A stretch of DNA of 32,630 nucleotides from Chryseobacterium sp. Leaf201. GTDB taxonomy: Bacteria > Bacteroidota > Bacteroidia > Flavobacteriales > Weeksellaceae. Positions within the stretch are counted from its first letter, which is position 1. Every line of letters begins with the position of its first letter. Positions 1-7,824 of this stretch are shown piece by piece. The notes under the pieces were generated by a model. The model searched no databases, had not been told where the DNA came from, and saw only the letters and a program-made list of their open reading frames with translations. The translations under genes and the position numbers were made by a program. The stretch is from contig NZ_LMKA01000082.1 of NCBI RefSeq assembly GCF_001421435.1, positions 1 through 32,630 on the forward strand. The letters run 5' to 3'.

Positions 1-88
1 TGATAATTCTCCACCCAGTAAATTTTAAAATATATAATTATTATTGATAATTCTCCACCCAGTAAATTTTAAAATATATAATTATTAT
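1..88. repeat. Two perfect tandem copies of a 44-bp AT-rich unit
   Basis: Positions 1-44 and 45-88 are identical. The unit starts TGATAATTCTCCACCC and ends in AATTATTAT. The repeat reaches the first base of the window, so more copies may lie upstream. No spacer separates the copies, so it is a tandem repeat and not a CRISPR. A duplicated intergenic segment or an assembly artefact at a contig edge are both possible. Confidence 0.9.
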
Positions 89-296
89 AGTTGATTCATT
101 TCCTGAAACCATAAAGAGCATTGTAGTCCAGTACTTTCGTTTAAAGGATATTGTATAATATACGCATAATTGCATTTTTTTTATCATAATATACAGGCTT
201 AAACCGATTTATTAACATTTTGGCAAATAAATTGTTACAGGTACGGTGAGCAACAAAATGTATTGCCGTTATTTTTTAACCACTTTAAATTATATT

Positions 297-914
297 ATGA
301 AAAATTCAATTTTAGCCATTTTAGCCGTTGCTTCTATGGTAGCATGTAAAAAAAACGAAACAACATCAACTGACCAGGCCGGAGACAGTACTGCAATGAC
401 TGCACCTGCCGCTGATTCAGGTATGATGAATAATACCGATTCTACTGCGGTAACCGGGACTACCGATACAAAAGCTAATTTAAGCGATCAGGACAAAAAA
501 TTTGCAGACGCAGCAGCAAAAGGAGGAATGATGGAAGTGATGATGGGCCAGCTGGCAGCGACCAATGCTAACAGCGCAACAGTAAAATCACTGGGACAGA
601 TGATGGTAAAAGACCATGGCAAAGCCAATGACGAGCTTAAAAAATGGGCAACAGCAACAGGGTACACTTTGCCGACTTCTTTAGATGCAGACCAGCAGAA
701 ACAGTATGATGATCTGAAAGCGAAAAAAGGAGCGGAATTTGACCGTATGTATACTGACCTTATGGTAACTGACCATCAGAAAGACATCGCAGAATTTAAA
801 AAAGAAGCCTCAGGAGGTTCTGAAGCCTCATTGAAATCTTTTGCAAGCACTACGCTTCCTACATTGGAGCACCATTTAATGGAGTCTGAAAAAGCAAAAG
901 CTTCCGTAAAATAA
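297..914 (+). CDS. DUF4142 family lipoprotein
   Basis: The predicted product is 205 aa. It opens with a lipoprotein signal, MKNSILAILAVASMVAC, whose Cys17 would be lipidated. A low-complexity Ser/Thr/Ala/Asp linker follows (about residues 20-60). The rest is a helical domain (about 62-205) with the DUF4142 pattern: two 'M(V)xDHxK' helices (MVKDHGKAND and MVTDHQKDIAEF) and a terminal 'LPTLEHHL' helix, as in ferritin-like four-helix bundles. The role is unknown; related proteins are envelope proteins often linked to stress. An in-frame GTG at 246 would add 17 residues before the signal peptide, so I chose the ATG at 297. It is transcribed alone and converges on the DUF421 gene. Family assignment is confident, function is not. 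Confidence 0.85.
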   Translation: MKNSILAILAVASMVACKKNETTSTDQAGDSTAMTAPAADSGMMNNTDSTAVTGTTDTKANLSDQDKKFADAAAKGGMMEVMMGQLAATNANSATVKSLGQMMVKDHGKANDELKKWATATGYTLPTSLDADQQKQYDDLKAKKGAEFDRMYTDLMVTDHQKDIAEFKKEASGGSEASLKSFASTTLPTLEHHLMESEKAKASVK

Positions 915-972
915 TTAAGTAAAATAAAAAACTTAAACGAACTGCAGTTAATATCCATTAGCTGTAAGACAT

Positions 973-1030
973 AAAAAGTTATTCTGAAAAGCTGTCCCCT
1001 TAAAAGTTCAGTGTTTCGGAATAACTTTTT
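973..1030. terminator. Hairpin between convergent DUF4142 and DUF421 genes
   Basis: AAAAAGTTATTCTGA (973-987) pairs with TCGGAATAACTTTTT (1016-1030), 15 bp with one G-T pair, around a 28-nt loop. The stem is flanked by A/T runs on both sides, so it could stop transcription in both directions. The long loop lowers confidence. Confidence 0.5.
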
Positions 1031-1194
1031 GTCATTTATAAATTGCTTTATAAGGATTATTCAATCATACTGCATTGATAGATTGTTGTGGCGGAAATAG
1101 TCCAACCAGAGAGAGCTCATCATATTTAGTATCCGAGAATGATTTGCTTAAGTTTTTTATAGTTTGGGAAAATAAAAATTTTGAAGGATGTATT

Positions 1195-1881
1195 TTAGGT
1201 CAAACGGTTGGTATTCAATGCTTTTACCCATTCTTTCTTTTTGCATTGAGGGCATTCTGTTGTTCCGGGTTCCAGTTCTTCGGTCTTGCCGCAGTAGGTG
1301 CAGGCATAGATCCCTTTTTCTTTTATCTCTTCAGATTTTTTTTCATACACCTTAGGCTGGATGGGAAGCCCGTATTTCACTTCATCATCAGGAAAATAAT
1401 AAAAACTGATGTTTCCGTTGGTTTCTAAAATAGCGGTTTTGATCTGTCCGAGGTGTTCAATGCTCACCTGTCTCATTTCAGCAAAAAATTCATCTTTCGC
1501 AAAAGTATGGCTGAGGTCGTCCAGCAGTACAAATTCTCCGTCTTCAATCACATACAGGGGATCGCCTTCAATAATTCTTTCAAACTTTTCACTTTTGCTT
1601 GCCAGCAGGGTAATCAGCCGGTAAAGGGCGATAATGGCAGCAAACACAACCACAGAGGTTAAAATAGAAGCATCTTTGTTAAACATCGGATCTCCGGCCG
1701 CCGAGCCCAGCGCAATGATAATGGCTACCTCAAACAGAGACAGCTGGCGGACTCCCTTTTTTCCTGCCATCCGTAAAATAAAAAGCACCATGCTGAACAT
1801 AATCAGTGTTCTGATGATAATTTCAAAAGCAAAGGTAAAATCAAGGTCACCGATAAATATTTTTTCAAGATTCAGATTCAT
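1195..1881 (-). CDS. DUF421 (YetF-type) membrane protein with C-terminal zinc ribbon
   Basis: The predicted protein is 228 aa. Hydrophobic segments at about residues 18-38, 48-63 and 71-92 make a small membrane domain, followed by the soluble DUF421/YetF domain containing the 'GDPLYVIEDGEF' and 'RQVSIEHLGQIKTAILETNG' segments typical of the family. After the usual end of the family there is an extra tail with two CxxC pairs (YACTYCGK and TECPQCKK), spaced like a rubredoxin or zinc-ribbon knuckle. The function of DUF421 proteins is poorly defined; Bacillus homologues have been linked to spore and envelope properties. The tail suggests metal binding on the cytoplasmic side (inference). The gene converges with the DUF4142 gene and appears monocistronic. 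Confidence 0.85.
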   Translation of the reverse strand: MNLNLEKIFIGDLDFTFAFEIIIRTLIMFSMVLFILRMAGKKGVRQLSLFEVAIIIALGSAAGDPMFNKDASILTSVVVFAAIIALYRLITLLASKSEKFERIIEGDPLYVIEDGEFVLLDDLSHTFAKDEFFAEMRQVSIEHLGQIKTAILETNGNISFYYFPDDEVKYGLPIQPKVYEKKSEEIKEKGIYACTYCGKTEELEPGTTECPQCKKKEWVKALNTNRLT

Positions 1882-2206
1882 AACAGTAATTTTAAAAGAA
1901 GGTTATGCTATACAAAACCTTAGCCAATATACAAGGCACAGAGCAAAATATCCTTGATGGATCATCTTTAAATTTTTATTAATTATTGAAATAAAACGGA
2001 ATATTGATCACAAATTACTATATTTAAATAAAAAAATAACGCCGGTTATTTATAAATCGTAAATGTGTTTTTCATAGGCTGGTTTCCTATACATCAGGAA
2101 AAAAGTTTGAAATTCTTAATAACCGGTTTGAAAAGGATAACAAAATACCCGGCAGGAACAATATATTTGCTTAATAACAAAAATTTAAAACGTTAAACAA
2201 TTGGAT
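1882..2206. other. Intergenic region between divergent DUF421 and iorA-like genes
   Basis: About 325 bases without a convincing gene. It holds the start-side sequences of two divergent genes, an inverted repeat with arms CCGGTTATT (2042-2050) and AATAACCGG (2118-2126), a small internal ATAGG/CCTAT hairpin near 2076-2093, and a TATATTTG box at 2162-2169. Confidence 0.6.
2162..2169 (+). promoter_or_regulatory. Candidate Bacteroidota -7 promoter box
   Basis: TATATTTG matches the TAnnTTTG consensus of the Bacteroidota primary sigma factor exactly, about 38 bases before the ATG at 2207. I do not see a TTG/TTTG element at the usual 19-21 base spacing, so support comes from the -7 box and position only. 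Confidence 0.4.
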
Positions 2207-2695
2207 ATGGTCTCATTAAATATTAACGGAAAAAATCACGAGCTTGATATCAGTGAAGATATGCCCATCTTATGGGTGGTCAGGGATATTCTCGGCCTTA
2301 CGGGAACTAAGTTCGGATGCGGTGTTGCCCAGTGCGGCGCATGCATGGTTCACCTGGATGGCGATGCGGTAAGGTCCTGTATTACCAAAGCAAAAAGAGC
2401 GGTAGGCAAAAAGATTGTTACCATTGAAGGGCTGTCACAAAATAATAACCATCCCGTACAGAAGGCATGGCAGGATATTGATGTCCCGCAGTGCGGCTAC
2501 TGCCATTCCGGACAGATCATGGCAGCGGTGGTTCTATTAAAGGAAAACCCTTCCCCGACTGATGAGGATATTGATCTCGCCATGGCAGGAAACCTTTGCC
2601 GGTGCGGAACCTATCCAAGGATCAGGAAAGCGATTAAAATTGCTGCGGATATTCAGAAAAAAGAAATGCTTAACCCGGTAAACAGGAAAAGATAA
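2207..2695 (+). CDS. (2Fe-2S)-binding subunit of a molybdo-hydroxylase (IorA-like)
   Basis: The predicted 162-aa electron-transfer subunit has the two 2Fe-2S domains of the xanthine oxidase family. The plant-type ferredoxin domain carries Cys38, Cys43, Cys46 and Cys58 (CGVAQCGAC...C). The helical second domain carries Cys96, Cys99, Cys131 and Cys133 (QCGYC, LCRCG). It resembles the small subunit of isoquinoline 1-oxidoreductase, passing electrons from the molybdenum centre of the 716-aa subunit, here presumably to the cytochrome encoded between them. No signal peptide is visible, so export would have to occur bound to the Tat-type large subunit (inference). A TTG at 2201 lies two codons upstream; ATG 2207 is preferred. 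It is the first gene of a three-gene operon and ends 5 bases before the next. Confidence 0.9.
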   Translation: MVSLNINGKNHELDISEDMPILWVVRDILGLTGTKFGCGVAQCGACMVHLDGDAVRSCITKAKRAVGKKIVTIEGLSQNNNHPVQKAWQDIDVPQCGYCHSGQIMAAVVLLKENPSPTDEDIDLAMAGNLCRCGTYPRIRKAIKIAADIQKKEMLNPVNRKR

Positions 2696-2700
2696 AGAAA

Positions 2701-3339
2701 ATGGATATGAAAACATTTTTCAGTAAAAAAAATATAAAGCTGAGGACCTTTTTTGAAGGCACGCTCGTTATCCTGGCATCGGTGAGCGCATTCGGAATGG
2801 TTGCGCAAAATAATAAAGGAATGTATTCTACCGTGCCCGTTGTTAAAAAAGACAGCATAGCTTCCGTGAAAGCTTTCGGAGACGTATATAAAGTATTGAT
2901 GAGCCCGCGGTGCCTCAACTGTCACCCCGCAGGTGATATTCCTTTGCAGGGTGATGACAGCCACGTTCATCAGATGTTCCCGAAACGCGGCCCGGACGGT
3001 AAAGGGCTGTATGCCATGAAGTGCGCCAACTGCCATCAGGATGAAAATACGCCCGGGCTTCACATGCCGCCGGGCAATCCCAAATGGCACCTGCCGCCTG
3101 CCGATATGAAAATGGTTTTTGAAGGGAAAAGCCCGTATCAGCTGGCTAAGCAGCTCATGAATAAAAAGGAAAACGGGAATAAAAGTATGGAAGATCTCAT
3201 CAAACATGCTGATGACGAACTCGTACTTGCCGGATTTAATCCTGCAGACGGCCTTAAAAAACCGCCATTGACCCATAAAGAATTTAAAAAAGCCTGGATT
3301 ACCTGGTTAACCACCGGCGCCTATGCCCCGGCAAAATAA
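2701..3339 (+). CDS. Di-haem cytochrome c-like subunit of the molybdo-hydroxylase
   Basis: The predicted protein is 212 aa. An N-terminal hydrophobic stretch (about residues 17-35, FFEGTLVILASVSAFGMVAQ) serves as signal or anchor. Two CxxCH haem-c motifs follow, CLNCH (near residue 74) and CANCH (near residue 108), in a Met/His/Pro-rich context. The C-terminal third (PPLTHKEFKKAWITWLTTGA) is a helical tail. Its place between the 2Fe-2S and molybdopterin subunits suggests that it is the periplasmic electron acceptor of this enzyme, taking the role played by an FAD subunit in the second enzyme of the window. Bacteroidota homologues are commonly named 'isoquinoline 1-oxidoreductase subunit'. The physiological substrate cannot be read from sequence. 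ATG 2701 and ATG 2707 are both possible starts. Confidence 0.85.
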   Translation: MDMKTFFSKKNIKLRTFFEGTLVILASVSAFGMVAQNNKGMYSTVPVVKKDSIASVKAFGDVYKVLMSPRCLNCHPAGDIPLQGDDSHVHQMFPKRGPDGKGLYAMKCANCHQDENTPGLHMPPGNPKWHLPPADMKMVFEGKSPYQLAKQLMNKKENGNKSMEDLIKHADDELVLAGFNPADGLKKPPLTHKEFKKAWITWLTTGAYAPAK

Positions 3340-3351
3340 TGCTGAAAAATT

Positions 3352-5502
3352 ATGTCTAAAGAATCAGAACTTTCAAGAAGAAAATTTTTGCAGCTGGCCG
3401 GCCTGGGAGGTGCTGCACTGTGCCTCGGAATATTTCCTTCCCTTTCGGCAGCAAAAGTCATCCTGCCGGAAACGGCGTTTGCAGGAAGTGTAGAAATGAA
3501 TTCATGGATCATCATTAACACCTCCGGTAAGATTACTCTGGTAGATCACCGTGCAGAAATGGGGCAGGGGTCTTACCACTCCGTTCCACAGATTATTGCA
3601 GAAGAGCTTGAGGTAGACCTCAGCCAGATCGAAGTGATATTCGCACAGGGAAGCACCAAATATGGAAGCCAGATTACCGGCGGAAGTTCCACGATAAGGG
3701 CTTCCTATAAAAACCTGTTGAAATTAAGTGCCACGGCAAGGGAAATGCTCCGGCAGGCAGCAGCCAATAGCTGGAAAGTCCCGGTAAATGAATGTGTGGC
3801 CAGAAGCGGAAATATCGTTCATGAAAAATCCGGGCGTAAAATGCATTACGGAGAACTGGTACTTGCCGCCTCACAGCTTCCTGCACCGGAAAAAGTAACC
3901 TTAAAACAGCGTTCGGAATATAAAATTATCGGCAAGCCGCTGAAGAGAATTGACACCCCTTTAAAAACCAACGGAGCCGCCGTATTCGGTCTGGACAAAA
4001 GACTTCCGGGCATGATGTTCGCATCTGTGGAAAGGAACCCGAGGCTGAGAGGGAAAGTTACGAGTTTTGATGATACGGCTGCCAGAAAAATAAAAGGGGT
4101 CAGGGATGTTATCAAAATCAGTATGAAAGTCTATGATACCCAGCGCGAAGGAGTCGCTGTCATTGCAGACAACAGCTGGGCGGCACTTCAGGGCCGTAAA
4201 GCCCTGAAGGTAGTGTGGGACGATTCCGGTTTCGAGCATATCAGTACGAAAAAAGTATACGAAAAGCATCATGAGCTTTTAATGAGTGAAGAAGGACTGC
4301 CTGCCAAAGAACAGGGAGCCGTGAATGTAGAGGCCGGAGCCAACAGGAAAAAAATAGATTCCGTATACCATACCCCGTACCAGTCGCATCTGGCAATGGA
4401 ACCCATAAATTGTATTGCCCATTATAAGAAAGACAAAATTGAAATCTGGGGACCGATTCAGGCACCGGACTGGATCCAGAAAGATATTGCAAAGGAGTTC
4501 AGCATGGACCCCAAGAATGTGGTTGTTAACATGACCTTTTTAGGCGGTGGATTCGGGCGTAAAGCTTTTACCGATTATCCCAATGAAGCCGTAGCCATTT
4601 CCAAAAAGATCAATGCACCGGTGCAGGTCATCTGGTCAAGAGAAGATGATGCAGTCCAGGGACCGTTCAGGCCGGGTGTTTCCTACAGAGGGGAAAGTAT
4701 CATTGAAAACGGGAAACTTACAGACCTGAAATTCCGTATGGTCGGGCAGAACATCAAGCACTGGTCAGACAAGAAGCGCGGAATCGCTAATGAAAATACC
4801 ACGGAAGGTTTCATGGAGCCTTATTTTAAATCGATAAAAAATATTAAATTCTCTGATATCCCTTTTGAAACGCCGGTGCCGGTATTGTGGTGGAGATCTG
4901 TATATGCATCCACCAACGGTTTTGCCTATGAAAGTTTTATGGATGAAATTGCCCATCAGATGAATATGGATCCTTTGGAATTCAGAAGAATACATATGGA
5001 TAACGAAAGGACCCGAAAGCTGATCGACAGGCTTAAAGAAGTCAGTGGTTGGAAAAATAACGCTCAGGATAAAGGATACGGAATTGCCATCACGGAGTGT
5101 TTTGACAGTACCGTAGGCCAGGTGGTCAAGGTTTCAAAACGGAAAGAAGGAGGCGTGAAGATTGATAAAGTCTGGGCCGTAATCGACTGCGGATGGTATG
5201 TCAACCCGGATATTATCGAAGCACAGGTAGAAGGTTCTATTTTAATGGCACTGGGCGCAGCAACCATGGATGCACAGACTTTTACAGACGGTATCGCAGA
5301 TAAAGCCAATTTCCATTCCTATAAGCTTCCGCGGATTTATGATATTCCGCCTCTTGAAGTGCATATTATGGAAAATAAAGAAGATGCCGGAGGCGTTGGA
5401 GAACCGGGATTGCCACCGTTTGCACCCGCACTGGCGAATGCTGTTTTTGACCTGACCGGAAAAAGAATACGAACCCTGCCATTTGATCTTTTAAAGGTAT
5501 AA
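3352..5502 (+). CDS. Tat-exported molybdopterin-binding subunit (IorB-like)
   Basis: The predicted 716-aa catalytic subunit belongs to the xanthine oxidase family, isoquinoline 1-oxidoreductase beta branch. Residues 9-35 form a twin-arginine signal (SRRKFLQLAGLGGAALCLG), so the mature enzyme should work in the periplasm. Visible landmarks are GQGSYHSVPQIIAEEL near residue 70, the Gly-rich GGGFGRKA segment near 400, and GGVGEPGLPP at the C-terminus, where Glu684 sits at the position of the catalytic base. Length is normal for a IorB fused chain. It needs Moco, supplied by the operon 200 bases downstream. Substrate is unknown: N-heterocycles or aldehydes are the family precedents. Confidence 0.92.
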   Translation: MSKESELSRRKFLQLAGLGGAALCLGIFPSLSAAKVILPETAFAGSVEMNSWIIINTSGKITLVDHRAEMGQGSYHSVPQIIAEELEVDLSQIEVIFAQGSTKYGSQITGGSSTIRASYKNLLKLSATAREMLRQAAANSWKVPVNECVARSGNIVHEKSGRKMHYGELVLAASQLPAPEKVTLKQRSEYKIIGKPLKRIDTPLKTNGAAVFGLDKRLPGMMFASVERNPRLRGKVTSFDDTAARKIKGVRDVIKISMKVYDTQREGVAVIADNSWAALQGRKALKVVWDDSGFEHISTKKVYEKHHELLMSEEGLPAKEQGAVNVEAGANRKKIDSVYHTPYQSHLAMEPINCIAHYKKDKIEIWGPIQAPDWIQKDIAKEFSMDPKNVVVNMTFLGGGFGRKAFTDYPNEAVAISKKINAPVQVIWSREDDAVQGPFRPGVSYRGESIIENGKLTDLKFRMVGQNIKHWSDKKRGIANENTTEGFMEPYFKSIKNIKFSDIPFETPVPVLWWRSVYASTNGFAYESFMDEIAHQMNMDPLEFRRIHMDNERTRKLIDRLKEVSGWKNNAQDKGYGIAITECFDSTVGQVVKVSKRKEGGVKIDKVWAVIDCGWYVNPDIIEAQVEGSILMALGAATMDAQTFTDGIADKANFHSYKLPRIYDIPPLEVHIMENKEDAGGVGEPGLPPFAPALANAVFDLTGKRIRTLPFDLLKV

Positions 5503-5565
5503 TGCAGATGCCAGCAGCTAAAATACCAATGTTTATAAGCTGAAACAGGCAGAATTTATTGATGG

Positions 5566-5588
5566 ACTTTAGATAATTAAAGTTTTTT
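5566..5588 (+). terminator. Weak hairpin plus T-run after the iorB-like gene
   Basis: ACTTTA (5566-5571) pairs with TAAAGT (5578-5583) around a 6-nt loop, and six Ts occupy 5583-5588. The stem is short and AT-rich, so termination may be partial. Confidence 0.4.
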
Positions 5589-5647
5589 ATAAGGGCGGGC
5601 TGAACATTTGCTTAATTTTTGATAAGTATAGGAGACAATCAATACCG

Positions 5648-5663
5648 GTAACTGATCAGTTAC
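5648..5663. promoter_or_regulatory. Perfect 16-bp palindrome, candidate operator of the Moco operon
   Basis: GTAACTGATCAGTTAC is its own reverse complement with no mismatch and ends 40 bases before the xdhC ATG. A dimeric regulator would bind such a site; no matching regulator gene lies next to it. I did not see the same palindrome in front of the other two operons. Confidence 0.45.
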
Positions 5664-5703
5664 ACTTCAGACAAATGATCAGGCCGGCACCCCAAAAGGT
5701 TTT

Positions 5704-6837
5704 ATGAAAGAGATTAATGATATCATCAGGGCTTACCGCAAGGCAGAAGCAGAAGGCATAAAAACGGCCCTCGCTACTGTGGTAAAAGTTACGGGATCTT
5801 CCTACAGGCAGCCCGGAGCCCGCATGCTGGTTACGGAAGACGGACAGCTGACCGGAGCCATAAGCGGAGGGTGCCTGGAAGGCGATGCCCTGAAAAAGGC
5901 ATTGCTTGCTATTCAACAGCAGCAGAATAAGCTCGTTACCTATGATACCAGTAATGATGAAGATGCAGATTTCGGAGTACAGTTAGGATGCAACGGAATT
6001 GTCCATATCCTTTTTGAACCGATAAACTCAGCCGATGAACATAACCCGGTTAAAATACTGGAAAAGGTTGTGGACAGAAGGGAAGATGCCGTATTGGTCT
6101 GTCTTTTTTCGCTGACCAGAGGAAGTGCACAGCCGGGAACGGTACTGCTGTACAGAAAAGACGGGCAGAATGCATTACGGGCTGGGCTTGATTTTTTATC
6201 AAATGATCTTTATAAAACGCTTGAAAATAAGGCAACATATATTAAAAATATAATCTATGAAGGAGAAAATAGTGAGGCATTGATTGAATATATAGTTCCG
6301 GCGGTGTCACTCATCATTGCCGGTGCCGGAAATGATGTAAAGCCGTTAACGGAAATAGCATCGGTACTGGGCTGGGAAGTAACAGTGGGAGAAGGAAGGC
6401 CTGCACACGCGACAGCAAAAAGGTTTCCGTTGGCAAAGACGATAAAGGTTTCTGCAGCAGAAGAGTTCCTGAATGACACGGTTATAGATGAATATACTTT
6501 TTTCGTACTGATGACCCACAATTACCGCTATGACCTGACGGTGCTGAAAGATTTACTTATACACAGCAACAGCTGTTACATCGGGATCCTGGGGCCGAAA
6601 ACAAAGCTGAACCGAATGATCGATGACCTTGCAGCTGAAGGTTTTAACGTAACACCTCAGCACCTGGAAAGAATCCACGGCCCGGTAGGGCTTGATATAG
6701 GAGCGGAAACCTCAGAAGAAATTGCCCTTTCCATAGTTTCTGAAATAAAAGCCGTGCTTGAAGGCAGAAAAGGAAGCTCCCTGAAATATAAAACAGATAA
6801 AATTCATAATGCCGTTCATGGTGATGGTGACAAATAA
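5704..6837 (+). CDS. xdhC: XdhC/CoxI family Moco maturation chaperone
   Basis: The predicted protein is 377 aa. The N-terminal XdhC domain (about residues 10-80) has the family signature VTGSSYRQPGARMLV and the SGGCLEGDA motif. The C-terminal Rossmann-like domain (about 195-350) begins IIAGAGNDVKPL and includes the FVLMTHNYRYDL and YIGILGPKTK segments. Known XdhC proteins bind molybdenum cofactor, work with a cysteine desulfurase to replace an oxo ligand by sulfur, and hand the cofactor to xanthine-oxidase-family enzymes. Here it heads the Moco operon, 6 bases before moaA, with one recipient enzyme on each side of the operon and a desulfurase nearby. It may serve both enzymes (inference). Confidence 0.92.
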   Translation: MKEINDIIRAYRKAEAEGIKTALATVVKVTGSSYRQPGARMLVTEDGQLTGAISGGCLEGDALKKALLAIQQQQNKLVTYDTSNDEDADFGVQLGCNGIVHILFEPINSADEHNPVKILEKVVDRREDAVLVCLFSLTRGSAQPGTVLLYRKDGQNALRAGLDFLSNDLYKTLENKATYIKNIIYEGENSEALIEYIVPAVSLIIAGAGNDVKPLTEIASVLGWEVTVGEGRPAHATAKRFPLAKTIKVSAAEEFLNDTVIDEYTFFVLMTHNYRYDLTVLKDLLIHSNSCYIGILGPKTKLNRMIDDLAAEGFNVTPQHLERIHGPVGLDIGAETSEEIALSIVSEIKAVLEGRKGSSLKYKTDKIHNAVHGDGDK

Positions 6838-6843
6838 AATAGA

Positions 6844-7824
6844 ATGATAACGGATACCTTCGGACGCGTACACAACTACCTTCGGATCTCACTGACCGAC
6901 AACTGCAACCTGCGGTGCTTCTACTGTATGCCGGATGAGAAATATGCTTTTGCGCCCGCCGCGAAACTGATGCAGCCGGATGAAATAGAAACCATTGCAA
7001 AGCTTTTTGTAGCGCACGGCGTAAAGAAAATAAGACTCACAGGCGGTGAGCCTCTGGTAAGGAAAGACGCCCCCGCAATCATTGATAAATTAGGGAAACT
7101 GGGCATTGAGCTGGCCATCACAACCAATGGCGTACGGATTAATGAAATGATGGACAACCTTATGTCCGCTCAGGTGAAAACCATTAACATAAGCCTGGAT
7201 ACCCTGGATGCCGAAAAATTTAAAAAAATCACCAGAAGGGACCTTTTTCAGAAAGTCAGGGACAATATCAATCTCCTGATTCAGAATAATTTCCGTGTTA
7301 AGATTAATGTTGTGCTGATGAAAGGATTGAATGATGATGAAATTCTGGATTTCATAGAAATGACCCGGGATTCTCAGATAGAAGTCCGCTTCATTGAATT
7401 TATGCCGTTCAGCGGCAACCGCTGGACCAGCAATCAGGTATTTACACTCGAAGAAATAGTAACCGAAGTCCAGAGCCGGTATGATATTCTGACCATTGAG
7501 CCGGAAGCCCATGATACAGCCAAGAAATTTAAGATACCCGGTTTTGCCGGAAACTTTGCCGTAATCAGCACCATGACCGCTCCTTTCTGCTCTTCCTGCA
7601 ACAGGATCCGGCTTACGGCAGACGGCAAGCTTAAAAACTGCCTGTTTTCCAAAGGAGAAACAGATCTTTTAAGTGCTTTGCGGAGAGGGGAAGAAATAAT
7701 GCCGTTGATAGAAGGCACCATCAAAGCAAAACACAAGGCACTGGGCGGACAGTTTTCAGGTGTTTTTCAGGATATCGATACCAGTACACTGGACAACCGC
7801 AGCATGATAACCATCGGAGGATGA
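6844..7824 (+). CDS. moaA: GTP 3',8-cyclase MoaA
   Basis: The predicted 326-aa radical SAM enzyme carries out the first step of Moco synthesis, converting GTP to 3',8-cH2GTP. The N-terminal 4Fe-4S cluster ligands are Cys21, Cys25 and Cys28 (CNLRCFYC), and the second cluster is held by Cys249, Cys252 and Cys266 (CSSCNRIRLTADGKLKNC). LTGGEPLVRKD is the SAM-binding GGEP motif. The chain ends in Gly-Gly, as functional MoaA proteins do. Every key residue is intact and the length is standard. Its stop overlaps the start of the next gene by 4 bases (ATGA), indicating translational coupling. Confidence 0.97.
   Translation: MITDTFGRVHNYLRISLTDNCNLRCFYCMPDEKYAFAPAAKLMQPDEIETIAKLFVAHGVKKIRLTGGEPLVRKDAPAIIDKLGKLGIELAITTNGVRINEMMDNLMSAQVKTINISLDTLDAEKFKKITRRDLFQKVRDNINLLIQNNFRVKINVVLMKGLNDDEILDFIEMTRDSQIEVRFIEFMPFSGNRWTSNQVFTLEEIVTEVQSRYDILTIEPEAHDTAKKFKIPGFAGNFAVISTMTAPFCSSCNRIRLTADGKLKNCLFSKGETDLLSALRRGEEIMPLIEGTIKAKHKALGGQFSGVFQDIDTSTLDNRSMITIGG

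Noticed and set aside
1..88. CRISPR-like repeat at the left edge
   Set aside because: The two units abut directly with no spacer, and there is no cas gene in the window.
246..296. GTG start adding 17 residues to the DUF4142 protein
   Set aside because: It would place extra residues in front of a good lipoprotein signal peptide starting at 297.
1075..1957. Several plus-strand ORFs opposite the DUF421 gene
   Set aside because: They have biased, non-globular composition and are explained as the antisense of a clear family member.
2653..3276. Minus-strand ORF of 207 codons opposite the cytochrome gene
   Set aside because: The plus strand has two haem motifs and a continuous operon; the minus frame gives no recognisable protein.
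7090..7512. Minus-strand ORF inside moaA
   Set aside because: moaA has all catalytic cysteines and the GG end; the antisense frame is a shadow.
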